From contig JAGXIG010000086.1 in NCBI GenBank assembly GCA_024635815.1, positions 1-16,003 on the forward strand: DNA of 16,003 nt, written 5' to 3'. Origin of the DNA: Salegentibacter sp. (lineage in GTDB: Bacteria > Bacteroidota > Bacteroidia > Flavobacteriales > Flavobacteriaceae). This document shows positions 1-8,130 of this stretch, piece after piece. The notes under the pieces were generated by a model. The model was not told the origin of the DNA and searched no databases. It saw only the letters and a program-made list of their open reading frames with translations. The translations under genes were made by a program, and so were the position numbers. Each line of letters opens with the position of its first letter. Position 1 is the first letter of the stretch.

Positions 1-2
1 GT

Positions 3-140
3 AAGGGAAATAAAGACCACGATATGACTGTGAAAGTTGGTGATACTGTACTTTACGGAAAATACTCCGGTACAGAATTGAAACTTGAAGGCACAGACTA
101 TCTAATGATGAGAGAAGACGATATCCTTGCAATAGTATAA
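3..140 (+). CDS. groES: Co-chaperonin GroES, C-terminal part (5' end outside window)
   Basis: This is the last 45 codons of GroES, the heptameric 10 kDa lid of the cytoplasmic GroEL folding chamber. The visible peptide runs from [21 protein letters not shown] through [19 protein letters not shown] to ILAIV and a TAA stop. The [16 protein letters not shown] and [13 protein letters not shown] blocks are the typical end of GroES proteins. The start, the N-terminal half and the mobile-loop segment lie upstream of the window, so completeness cannot be judged. It is followed on the same strand by groEL after 93 bases, the usual groESL order, and co-transcription is expected. Identity is near certain. 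Confidence 0.95.
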   Translation, partial: KGNKDHDMTVKVGDTVLYGKYSGTELKLEGTDYLMMREDDILAIV

Positions 141-147
141 GACTTCT

Positions 148-167
148 TTTCCCCACTCCCGGGGAAA
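148..167 (+). other. GC-rich hairpin in the groES-groEL spacer
   Basis: A perfect 7-bp stem, TTTCCCC (148-154) with GGGGAAA (161-167), closes a six-base loop just 7 bases after the groES stop. It is followed by only TTT and then a mixed AT stretch, so it is weak as an intrinsic terminator. An RNA-processing site or partial attenuator that sets the GroES to GroEL ratio is possible but is inference. Confidence 0.4.
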
Positions 168-193
168 TTTCAAAATAAATAATAGTATTAATT

Positions 194-218
194 AGATTTC
201 CGTCTTCACGGAAATGAC
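194..218. repeat. Palindromic intergenic repeat, copy 1 (AGA-stem-TGAC)
   Basis: AGA (194-196) is followed by the stem TTTCCGT (197-203), loop CTTC (204-207), stem ACGGAAA (208-214) and TGAC (215-218). The frame AGA-[7-bp stem]-TGAC is shared with two other intergenic copies in the window at 2007-2032 and 2551-2576, although the stem bases differ. Here it sits 15 bases before the groEL start, inside the transcribed leader between groES and groEL, so in RNA the hairpin would lie close to the groEL ribosome-binding region. Confidence 0.6.
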
Positions 219-227
219 AAAACATAA

Positions 228-1871
<1,644 letters not shown>

Positions 1872-1893
1872 TGGCCCAGCCATAATAAATACT

Positions 1894-1925
1894 AAAAACC
1901 CGTTTCTTCATTGAAACGGGTTTTT
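1894..1925 (+). terminator. Rho-independent terminator of groESL
   Basis: A 13-bp perfect stem pairs AAAAACCCGTTTC (1894-1906) with GAAACGGGTTTTT (1913-1925) around the loop TTCATT, and a long T-rich run (1921-1934) follows. It begins 23 bases after the groEL stop. The A-tract on the left arm means it could also stop transcripts arriving from the minus-strand gene at 2051-2494. Confidence 0.92.
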
Positions 1926-1950
1926 CTTTTTTTATACATCTGTCAAGCTG

Positions 1951-1966
1951 TCCCGAAACTTCGGGA
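1951..1966. repeat. Small palindrome TCCCGA...TCGGGA
   Basis: TCCCGA (1951-1956) and TCGGGA (1961-1966) form a 6-bp stem around a four-base loop. It lies between the groESL terminator and repeat copy 2, in the spacer between convergent genes. It may be part of the same degenerate repeat unit, but it lacks the AGA/TGAC flanks. Confidence 0.4.
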
Positions 1967-1996
1967 TTATTTCAGCTTCTAATATCATCTTACGTT

Positions 1997-2034
1997 GCGT
2001 CATGTTAGATCCTGAAACGAGTTCAGGATGACGC
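1997..2034. repeat. Palindromic intergenic repeat, copy 2, with an outer stem
   Basis: The core is AGA (2007-2009), stem TCCTGAA (2010-2016), loop ACGAG, stem TTCAGGA (2022-2028), then TGAC (2029-2032). This copy also has an outer stem, GCGTCAT (1997-2003) with ATGACGC (2028-2034), separated from the inner stem by a one-sided bulge, so the whole 38-base unit can fold into a long hairpin. It lies between groEL and the end of the minus-strand gene at 2051, where it could also act as a 3' barrier for that transcript. Confidence 0.65.
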
Positions 2035-2050
2035 GAATTTTTCTAAACCT

Positions 2051-2494
2051 TCATAAATCAAACCCACCTTTTCTTAAATTGATGCCGTATTCCAGGTAAG
2101 CTTTTAAACAAGCAAGAAAGTTTGCCCAACCTTCGGTATTTCCACCAAACCACTGAATTCCCATATCATCGGTTTCCATTTTTCCCTCAGTGACTTTTAC
2201 TAATGTGGAATTGCCCGGCATTTCGGTAAGGCTAATTTCAACTTCAAGATTTTGACCGCTAGCACCTTCCCATTCAAAAGAAATCAATTTATTCGGAATT
2301 AATTTCAGTACTCTTACCGGCGCATATTCATCAAATTCCGGAAATTTCCAGCTAATTGTTTTTCCCTCTTCCATCATCCCTGAACTTTCAGCAATAAAAT
2401 AATTTTTCATATGCTCAGGATCTATTATCGCCTGATATACCTCAGCTTTTGGTTTTGCGATTTGTAATGCGGTTTTTATTTCAAGCATATTCAT
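2051..2494 (-). CDS. SRPBCC / AHSA1-like domain protein
   Basis: A 147-residue cytoplasmic protein of the START/SRPBCC superfamily, in the branch related to activator-of-Hsp90-ATPase homologue 1. Evidence is the overall pattern: an N-terminal strand (ALQIAKPKAEVYQAIIDPEHMKNYF), a central beta sheet with acidic loops (SWKFPEFDEY, ISFEWEG, LVKVTEG), and a C-terminal helix beginning in WFGGNTEGWANFLACLKAYLEYG. These folds make a helix-grip pocket for a hydrophobic ligand; in bacteria most are uncharacterised and Hsp90 involvement is not established. Two ATGs at the start (MNM) leave a two-residue ambiguity. It is transcribed alone, separated by 154 bases from the upstream minus-strand oxidoreductase operon. 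Proximity to groEL is not evidence of a chaperone role because the genes are convergent. Confidence 0.8.
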   Translation of the reverse strand: MNMLEIKTALQIAKPKAEVYQAIIDPEHMKNYFIAESSGMMEEGKTISWKFPEFDEYAPVRVLKLIPNKLISFEWEGASGQNLEVEISLTEMPGNSTLVKVTEGKMETDDMGIQWFGGNTEGWANFLACLKAYLEYGINLRKGGFDL

Positions 2495-2550
2495 AGTTTG
2501 AAAGTTTACTTAAATATACTATGAAACGTTCTATAAATATACCTCAATTT

Positions 2551-2576
2551 AGATTCTGAAATAAATTCAGAATGAC
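2551..2576. repeat. Palindromic intergenic repeat, copy 3 (AGA-stem-TGAC)
   Basis: AGA (2551-2553), stem TTCTGAA (2554-2560), loop ATAAA (2561-2565), stem TTCAGAA (2566-2572), then TGAC (2573-2576). Compared with copy 2 the second stem pair has changed from C-G to T-A on both sides, a compensatory change. It lies in the 154-base spacer between two minus-strand genes, downstream of the oxidoreductase operon and upstream of the SRPBCC gene. Confidence 0.65.
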
Positions 2577-2648
2577 GGTAGATCAGAAACTAAACTTTAA
2601 ACTCACCAGAATCTGCGACGGCCTTAAGCGAAAAAATCTTCAAAAACT

Positions 2649-4802
2649 TTAAACCGAAACATTTTTATTAACCGGCAAAACCTCAACCTGAGTTCCGGTA
2701 GCACGGTAAATTGCATTTAAAATTGCTGCTGCCGATGGTCCTTGTGCCGCCTCACCTGCACCAAGGGCATCTTCGTTGGGGCGGTCTATAACTTCTACAT
2801 GCACCTCTGGGATATCTGCAAATCTAGAAATAGGGTAAGAATCCCAATCGGTGCTGCTAACGTGGGTTTCATTAAATTTAACCGCTTCCTGTAAGGTCCA
2901 GCTAGCCGACTGGATCATTCCTCCTTCAGTTTGGTTTTTTAATCCGTCTGGATTTATAACCTCTCCACTATCTATAGCACCCCACATTTCTTTTACAGAA
3001 ATCTTTCCGTTTTCCACACTAACTCTTGCGGCTACCGCAAAATAGGAAGCCGAATTTTTATATCGGGCAAAAGCGTAACCAAAGCCTTCATTTTCCAATA
3101 AGTTTACATCTTCGGTCATTTGCTTAATCTTATTCAGCACGTCTTTAGCTCGTAAATCTTCCAGGTGTTTTATCCTAAAAATCACCGGATCTTCGCCGGC
3201 CTTTTCTGCCAGCCTATCCATAAAATTCTCAATAGCTAAAATATTGGAATAAGCACCAAGACTACGTAAAGCGGAAACCCGTAAAGGTCCTTTAAAGTAG
3301 TGTGCATCTATTTTTTGATTAGGAATGTTGTAATTAGGTTTTGAATTTCTGTAAGCGCCGCCAAAATACCCTTTTGGTCGTTTGGCCGTAGTTCCACTAT
3401 AAAAGCTAGTAGGTAAAAGGTTTTGTTTATCGCCTCCCGGTCTGGTACTGTGTGTATCTGACCATAAATTGTATTTCCAATTCTCAATTTTACCAGTGGC
3501 GTCCAAACTTCCTTCCAGCTCCATCACCATGGCACTGCCGTATGGCTCCCAGGCGTGTTCATCGGCGCGGGTCCATTGTAATCTAATATGCTTTTCAGGA
3601 TTTTTTATGGCAAGAATTGCAGCTTCCGCAGCTACATCGTCGGCACCGTTATGCCCATAACATCCAGAACCGGGAACGCCGGTAATTTTTATATTATCTT
3701 CAGTTAAACTCAATAAATCGGCCAGGGTTTTTCTAAGTGGATAAACGCCCTGGGTATGCGACCAAATTTGAAGTTTTCCTTCTTTAAAAATCGCAACAGC
3801 ACAAGATGGACCGATAGCGCCGTGCATTACATAGGGTTTGAAATATTTTGCTTTAACCGAATTATTTCCAAAAGTTATACTTCCTTTATTTACTACCCTT
3901 TCCGATTCCTTACTCAGACCTTTTAAATATGCTGCAGAAAAATCTTCTATCGGAAGTTTCATTTTGCTTTCCCATTTACAGTCGCTTTCAAGAATATTCT
4001 TCGCCTTTTCTGCCTGATATTCATCTTCGGAAATCACCCCGATAAAATCATTTACTTTTATAATTTTGACGTCCAGTTTCTCCGTATTTTCTTTATTAAA
4101 TTCAGTAATTTTCGCATCGTAAGAAGCAGGGCGTACTACCCTGGCGTGTAACATTCCCGGAAAACGAAGATCCTGTACATAAACCGGAAGCCCTCGTACC
4201 ATTTGTCCAATATCCTTTCTCAATACCGGTGTCCCCACCACCTCGTGATCTTTTTTTGACTTGGTTTTTATGTTGTCGGGGACTACTTCTTCTATTTGTG
4301 CCCCGTCTAGAATATCGAAGAAACTAGCTTTAAAATCTCCACTTTTAGAAAGAACCATTCCATCTTTTAAATATAAACTTTCAACCTCCAATTCATATTT
4401 TTTTGCAGTTCGATTAATTAAAATATCGGCTGCAGCTGCGGCTGCCTTCCTAACTGCCATAGCACTTTGCGCCACCGATCGGCTTCCGGCGGTATAGCCT
4501 TCATCTGGAGTAGTAGAAGTTTCGGCAAGTTTTACTTCTATAAGATCTACGTTCATATTCAATTCTTCCGCAGCTACCTGCGCAATAGCGATACGAATTC
4601 CCTGACCTAACTCCATTTTCCCTGAAAAAACCCTTACCCGGCCATCTTCCAAAATCTGCAACCAGTCCTTAATACGCGGTTGTTGGAGAGCGTTCAACTT
4701 CGACTGATCATTAACCGACATCCACGCAAGATTGGGAACCAAACTAAAACCTACAGCAACATAGCCGGTACTTTTTATAAAATTCCTTCTGGTAGTTTTC
4801 AT
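2649..4802 (-). CDS. Molybdopterin-binding aldehyde/xanthine oxidase-family large subunit (IorB-like), Tat-exported
   Basis: A 717-residue catalytic subunit of a two-subunit molybdenum hydroxylase, of the isoquinoline 1-oxidoreductase beta (IorB) type, expected to hydroxylate an N-heterocycle or aldehyde with water as oxygen donor. The N-terminus has a twin-arginine signal, TTRRNFIK at residues 3-10 followed by a hydrophobic stretch, so the complex probably works in the periplasm. Family blocks visible are GKMELGQG (61-68), GPSCAV, SHTQGVYPLR, the glycine-rich GSGCYGHNGADDVAAEAA, LRSLGAYSNILAIENFMDRLAEKAG, and the catalytic-glutamate motif GAGE (681-684) near the C-terminus. It starts 2 bases after the 2Fe-2S subunit gene, so translation is probably coupled. 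Substrate cannot be read from sequence. Length is at the short end of the family and nothing looks truncated. Confidence 0.9.
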   Translation of the reverse strand: MKTTRRNFIKSTGYVAVGFSLVPNLAWMSVNDQSKLNALQQPRIKDWLQILEDGRVRVFSGKMELGQGIRIAIAQVAAEELNMNVDLIEVKLAETSTTPDEGYTAGSRSVAQSAMAVRKAAAAAADILINRTAKKYELEVESLYLKDGMVLSKSGDFKASFFDILDGAQIEEVVPDNIKTKSKKDHEVVGTPVLRKDIGQMVRGLPVYVQDLRFPGMLHARVVRPASYDAKITEFNKENTEKLDVKIIKVNDFIGVISEDEYQAEKAKNILESDCKWESKMKLPIEDFSAAYLKGLSKESERVVNKGSITFGNNSVKAKYFKPYVMHGAIGPSCAVAIFKEGKLQIWSHTQGVYPLRKTLADLLSLTEDNIKITGVPGSGCYGHNGADDVAAEAAILAIKNPEKHIRLQWTRADEHAWEPYGSAMVMELEGSLDATGKIENWKYNLWSDTHSTRPGGDKQNLLPTSFYSGTTAKRPKGYFGGAYRNSKPNYNIPNQKIDAHYFKGPLRVSALRSLGAYSNILAIENFMDRLAEKAGEDPVIFRIKHLEDLRAKDVLNKIKQMTEDVNLLENEGFGYAFARYKNSASYFAVAARVSVENGKISVKEMWGAIDSGEVINPDGLKNQTEGGMIQSASWTLQEAVKFNETHVSSTDWDSYPISRFADIPEVHVEVIDRPNEDALGAGEAAQGPSAAAILNAIYRATGTQVEVLPVNKNVSV

Positions 4803-4804
4803 AT

Positions 4805-5272
4805 TTATTTCAGTTTTCCCGCGGTTTGTATTGCTTTAATAATCCTTGTATGAGTGCCGCACCTGCACAAAACCCTTTTTAGTTTATTATTTATAGCTTC
4901 TCTATCCGGATTCGGATTTTCCTTGAGCAACCAGGCGCCCGAGATTAGCATTCCATTTAAGCAGAAACCACATTGCGCCGCCTGCTCTTCAACAAAAGCT
5001 TTCTGCAAAGGGTGTAAATCGCCATTTTCTGAAATAAGCCCTTCCAGTGTAGTAATTTCCATTTCTACCACATCGACCACGGGAATTTTACAACTGGGAT
5101 CTGCCTTACCATCCATGAGTACCATACACGCGCCGCATTGCTCTAGGCCACAGCCGTATTTAGGTCCGTTGAGTGCTAATTGATTTCGCAAAACATACAG
5201 CAAAGGTGTTTCAGGATCCACCTCAACGCGATGCTCCTTCCCGTTAACTTTAAGGCGTATTTCTTCTTTCAT
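4805..5272 (-). CDS. 2Fe-2S subunit of molybdenum hydroxylase (IorA-like)
   Basis: A 155-residue small subunit carrying two [2Fe-2S] clusters that pass electrons from the molybdenum centre of the large subunit encoded immediately downstream. The plant-type ferredoxin domain has Cys41, Cys46, Cys49 and Cys61 (CGLEQCGAC...C), and the helical second domain has Cys101, Cys104, Cys136 and Cys138 (CGFC...CRCG), the exact pattern of this family. The length is normal. It has no signal peptide, so it would be co-exported with the Tat-signal-bearing large subunit. No FAD subunit gene is adjacent, as is usual for the Ior type, which often passes electrons to cytochromes. A TATATTTA box (5300-5307, minus strand) 27 bases upstream resembles the Bacteroidota -7 element, but no good -33 TTG is placed for it. 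Confidence 0.93.
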   Translation of the reverse strand: MKEEIRLKVNGKEHRVEVDPETPLLYVLRNQLALNGPKYGCGLEQCGACMVLMDGKADPSCKIPVVDVVEMEITTLEGLISENGDLHPLQKAFVEEQAAQCGFCLNGMLISGAWLLKENPNPDREAINNKLKRVLCRCGTHTRIIKAIQTAGKLK

Positions 5273-5440
5273 AGTATTTTAATTGATATGAAGTCGTATT
5301 AAATATAAGTAAATCCTCAGGCTAAATGAATAATGACTTCTTTAAAAATTATTTTTTAACAGAATAATTGCCATTTTATTTAAAAAATTCAACTTCAATA
5401 ATTTTAATATCTTGGCAGGGTTGCAGTTTAAAATTTTAGA
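5273..5440. promoter_or_regulatory. Divergent intergenic region between the oxidoreductase operon and the DASS transporter
   Basis: This 168-base AT-rich spacer must hold the start signals for both directions. On the minus strand TATATTTA (5300-5307) is a possible -7 box; on the plus strand TATCTTG (5408-5414) is a possible but imperfect one. No clear inverted-repeat operator was seen. Assignment of exact promoters is weak. Confidence 0.35.
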
Positions 5441-6910
5441 ATGAACCGATACATTAGAGCTTTAATATTAATAGCAGGTCCGTTATTATTCGTTATCCTT
5501 CAAATAGTCGGGGCACCACAATCAATGCCGCCGGAAGCATTTGATATTCTTTGTGTTACCATTTGGATGGCGCTTTGGTGGGTTACCGAAGTGATTCCTA
5601 TCTCGGTAACTGCATTATTGCCCATTGTTCTTTTTCCGCTTACGGGCGCTTTAGATATTGAAACCACAACTGCTGCTTTTGGCCATAAATATGTGTTTTT
5701 ATATTTAGGCGGATTTGTTTTAGCGGTAGCTATAGAAAAGTGGGATCTACACCGAAGGATCGCTTTAAATATCATTCATATAATTGGCAGCAAAATAAAG
5801 TTCATCATTCTGGGTTTTATGATCGCAACCGCATTCCTTTCTATGTGGATCTCCAACACTGCAACTTCGGTTATGATGTTACCTATTGGTACCGCGATTA
5901 TAAGTCAGTTAAAAAATAATCCTTTTAGCGATGAAAATGAGCCCGCGGTTTTTGGTAAAGCTTTAATGTTGGCGATTGCTTATAGTGCATCAATCGGCGG
6001 AATTGGCACTTTAATAGGAACACCTCCCAACCTTGTTTTTGCCGGAATCGTAGAAGAATTATACGGAATAGAAATCAGTTTTTTGAAATGGGCTCTTTTA
6101 GGAGTTCCAATATCTGTCCTGCTACTTTTTATCTGCTGGAAATACCTTACCAGTATTGCCTTTAAATTCGATACAACTGAATTTCCCGGCGGAAAGGCCG
6201 AAATCAATATTCTATTAGAATCTCTAGGAGAAATAAGCAAACAGGAAAAAAGGGTGCTAATTATATTTATCGCCACTGCTTTTTTATGGATCACAAGATC
6301 ATTTTTAATTCAGCCGTTTCTCCCATTTATAGATGATACTATTATTGCAATTATAGCGGCAATTGCACTTTTTATTGTTCCATCCGGAAAAGAGACAAAA
6401 CCTTTATTGAATTGGGAAGAAGCGGTTAAAATTCCGTGGGGAATTATTTTACTTTTTGGAGGGGGCATGGCGCTGGCGAAAGGTTTTAGTGATACCGGAC
6501 TTGCCGTTTGGATAGGCGAGCAACTCACCTATCTTCAAAATTTGCCATTATTTCTATTAGTACTAATTCTTGTTGCCGCGGTTAATTTTCTTACTGAAGT
6601 TACTTCGAATCTCGCTACAACAGCAATGTTATTACCTATTTTAGCACCCATGGCTTTAGCGATGGGGCTACATCCTTACTTATTACTGATAAGCGCCACA
6701 CTGGCGGCTTCCTGCGCGTTTATGTTACCTGTCGCGACACCACCAAATGCTGTAGTTTTTGGATCTGGCTACTTAAAAATCCCCGATATGATAAAAACCG
6801 GACTATGGATGAATCTGGTTTCTATTCTTTTAATAAGTATCCTGGTGTATTTTTTCCTCCCGATAATATGGGATTTTAAAGTGAATGAGATACCGCGAGT
6901 TTTTCGATAA
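5441..6910 (+). CDS. SLC13/DASS family sodium-coupled anion (dicarboxylate or sulfate) symporter
   Basis: A 489-residue inner-membrane permease with about 11-12 hydrophobic segments. The two inverted repeats each show the sodium/substrate signature of the divalent anion-sodium symporter family: Ser138-Asn139-Thr140 in WISNTATSVMMLP and Ser389-Asn390 in TSNLATTAMLLP. GTLIGTPPN (189-197) and ASCAFMLPVATPPNAVV (423-439) match the conserved loop and the family's Prosite-style sodium/sulfate signature. In the second SN[T] motif Thr is replaced by Leu391. Likely substrates are C4-dicarboxylates, citrate or sulfate; sequence does not decide. It is monocistronic, with a terminator 40 bases after the stop. 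A decayed copy of its 3' end lies about 1.1 kb downstream at 8000-8116. Confidence 0.93.
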   Translation: MNRYIRALILIAGPLLFVILQIVGAPQSMPPEAFDILCVTIWMALWWVTEVIPISVTALLPIVLFPLTGALDIETTTAAFGHKYVFLYLGGFVLAVAIEKWDLHRRIALNIIHIIGSKIKFIILGFMIATAFLSMWISNTATSVMMLPIGTAIISQLKNNPFSDENEPAVFGKALMLAIAYSASIGGIGTLIGTPPNLVFAGIVEELYGIEISFLKWALLGVPISVLLLFICWKYLTSIAFKFDTTEFPGGKAEINILLESLGEISKQEKRVLIIFIATAFLWITRSFLIQPFLPFIDDTIIAIIAAIALFIVPSGKETKPLLNWEEAVKIPWGIILLFGGGMALAKGFSDTGLAVWIGEQLTYLQNLPLFLLVLILVAAVNFLTEVTSNLATTAMLLPILAPMALAMGLHPYLLLISATLAASCAFMLPVATPPNAVVFGSGYLKIPDMIKTGLWMNLVSILLISILVYFFLPIIWDFKVNEIPRVFR

Positions 6911-6949
6911 GAAATTTTGCGACCAAGAAATGTGAAGTAAAAGTCTAAA

Positions 6950-6985
6950 AAAAGCCTTCATAAAATTGCTTTTAGGAAGGCTTTT
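6950..6985. terminator. Bidirectional terminator between convergent genes
   Basis: AAAAGCCTTC (6950-6959) pairs with GAAGGCTTTT (6976-6985); inside it TAAAA (6961-6965) pairs with TTTTA (6970-6974) around a TTGC loop, with a single A-G mismatch between the two stems. Both arms end in A/T runs, so it can stop the DASS gene on the plus strand and the lipoprotein gene (7010-7771) on the minus strand. Confidence 0.88.
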
Positions 6986-7009
6986 ATGGTTTAAGTAAAA
7001 AATAAAATT

Positions 7010-7771
7010 CTAGTTACAAGCTTGCACTATATTTGAAAGCTCATCTTTCTTTGAATCACCATTTACTGTGAAATCGGTCCAAAGATTGGCATTAGGCTGA
7101 CCTACACCATTACAATCTGTGTCTAATATAACCGTAAATGAATATTCTTCGCAGGCTTCCAAATCCATAATGGTTTGATTGGTTACGCCATTAGAATCCC
7201 AGCCATCTAAGCCTTCTACAGCAACTCCCTGGGCAAAGGTGAATACGAGCTTAGCATCTTCAATATCCTCTTCGGGAATGTAAGTAAAGGTATAGGAGTC
7301 GTCTTCATTTTCAGCATAGTCCAAAGACTCTTCACAGTCTGAACAATCAACAACATCCAGGTTTACCAAATGAGTGAAACCACCTCCTGAACCAAGAAAA
7401 TTAGCCCTGAAACTGTAGGTCCCTTCTTCAAAAAGTTCTTCATCGTAAGTATATTCTTCCGGGCCGCTTCCTGAATAGGTTAAATCCGCAAAGGGCTCCC
7501 ATTCATCCGATCCTGGATAAGTTTCAATTTGAAGTTTGATATCTGTATCTGCTTCATTAGGGCCATTAAGCCTTTGAGGGAATTCTAACACAAATACCGG
7601 AGCTTCCCCTAAACAAATTTCAGATTCCATTAAACTCATAGATTGTTCTACAGTTTCCTGGATTTTAATTTTTCCGTCTGCGGTTAAAAGGCTTTCAGTA
7701 GAATCTACAGATTCTACACTACACCCTATAATTCCTGCGCCAAGAATTAATAAGTAAAAAAGTTTTTTCAT
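7010..7771 (-). CDS. Acidic lipoprotein of unknown function
   Basis: A 253-residue exported protein I do not recognise. MKKLFYLLILGAGIIGC is a standard lipoprotein signal: two lysines, a hydrophobic core, and the lipobox IIGC with the lipidated Cys17. The mature part is very acidic, rich in Asp, Glu, Tyr and Gly, with alternating hydrophobic residues suggesting two beta-sandwich (Ig/FN3-like) domains, roughly residues 50-140 and 145-253. Cysteines recur: the VDCSDCEES pair near the domain junction, then EAC, TDC and the C-terminal QACN, perhaps forming disulfides in the periplasm. Residues after Cys17 (SVESVDSTES) are acidic but are not a textbook surface-export signal. It ends at the shared terminator with the DASS gene. 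Real-gene status is supported by the signal peptide, terminator and consistent length. Confidence 0.8.
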   Translation of the reverse strand: MKKLFYLLILGAGIIGCSVESVDSTESLLTADGKIKIQETVEQSMSLMESEICLGEAPVFVLEFPQRLNGPNEADTDIKLQIETYPGSDEWEPFADLTYSGSGPEEYTYDEELFEEGTYSFRANFLGSGGGFTHLVNLDVVDCSDCEESLDYAENEDDSYTFTYIPEEDIEDAKLVFTFAQGVAVEGLDGWDSNGVTNQTIMDLEACEEYSFTVILDTDCNGVGQPNANLWTDFTVNGDSKKDELSNIVQACN

Positions 7772-7774
7772 AAT

Positions 7775-7790
7775 AAAAAGAAATTAAGAT
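7775..7790. repeat. 16-base direct repeat, left copy
   Basis: AAAAAGAAATTAAGAT at 7775-7790 is repeated exactly at 8099-8114. The left copy is in the 5' leader of the lipoprotein gene; the right copy overlaps the end of the transporter relic. AT-rich composition makes partial chance matching easier, but 16 exact bases is notable. Confidence 0.5.
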
Positions 7791-7999
7791 TAATCACTTG
7801 AAATTATGAAATTTAAGGGTTTACACTTATTGGATTATCGAAATAATCGTTATAAATAGCATTTAACACGACCAGCTACTTTTTGACTGGCATAAGCCCA
7901 TATTTTCCTATATTTTTCTTATCGGGAGTATTAAACTGGGTGGCAAATCTGGTGTTTTATCCGCCGTTTTGTACTTTTCACAGAAAGAGCAACCAGATC

Positions 8000-8116
8000 C
8001 TGATTGATTTATATTCTAAAAATTGAGTATTCCGGTGCATTTCCCGACAAATAATCTGGGATTTTAAAGTGAGTGAGTTTCCTCGATTTTTTACAAAAAA
8101 AAAGAAATTAAGATAA
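8000..8116 (+). pseudogene. Decayed 3' fragment of a second DASS transporter gene
   Basis: Bases 8051-8092 match bases 6863-6904 at the 3' end of the DASS gene at 36 of 42 positions. Read from 8051 this gives IIWDFKVSEFPRFF, against IIWDFKVNEIPRVF in the intact protein, followed by a lysine-rich tail and a TAA at 8114-8116. Upstream, 8008-8042 also aligns with about 6819-6852 (a shared TATTCT and AGTATyCyGGTGyATTT) but with at least one indel that shifts frame and with in-frame stops, so it cannot be a gene. No start or upstream domain remains. It indicates a former duplicate or recombined copy of the transporter whose body has been lost; the intact lipoprotein gene now separates it from the living copy. 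Confidence 0.7.
8099..8114. repeat. 16-base direct repeat, right copy
   Basis: Exact second copy of the AAAAAGAAATTAAGAT element found at 7775-7790. The two copies lie 308 bases apart and bracket the spacer that contains most of the transporter relic. Confidence 0.5.
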
Positions 8117-8130
8117 GTTATTACACTAAT

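Larger units (their letters stand above)
7772..8130. other. Gene-poor spacer of about 360 bases
   Basis: The spacer holds the leader of the minus-strand lipoprotein gene, a 6-bp hairpin GATTAT-CGAA-ATAATC at 7833-7848, a stretch of about 150 bases with no recognised content (7850-8000), and a decayed transporter fragment (8000-8116). No intrinsic terminator for the AraC-type gene was seen. Confidence 0.6.

Noticed and set aside
148..167. The groES-groEL hairpin as a full intrinsic terminator
   Set aside because: It lacks a run of T residues after the stem, and full termination would uncouple groEL from its operon.
2851..5183. Plus-strand open frames opposite the molybdenum hydroxylase genes
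   Set aside because: Both minus-strand genes carry complete family motifs across these stretches; the antisense frames show no recognisable domain.
7850..8000. Possible extension of the transporter relic or a hidden RNA
   Set aside because: I could not align this stretch convincingly to the DASS gene beyond short chance matches, and no stable long hairpin or known RNA motif was seen.
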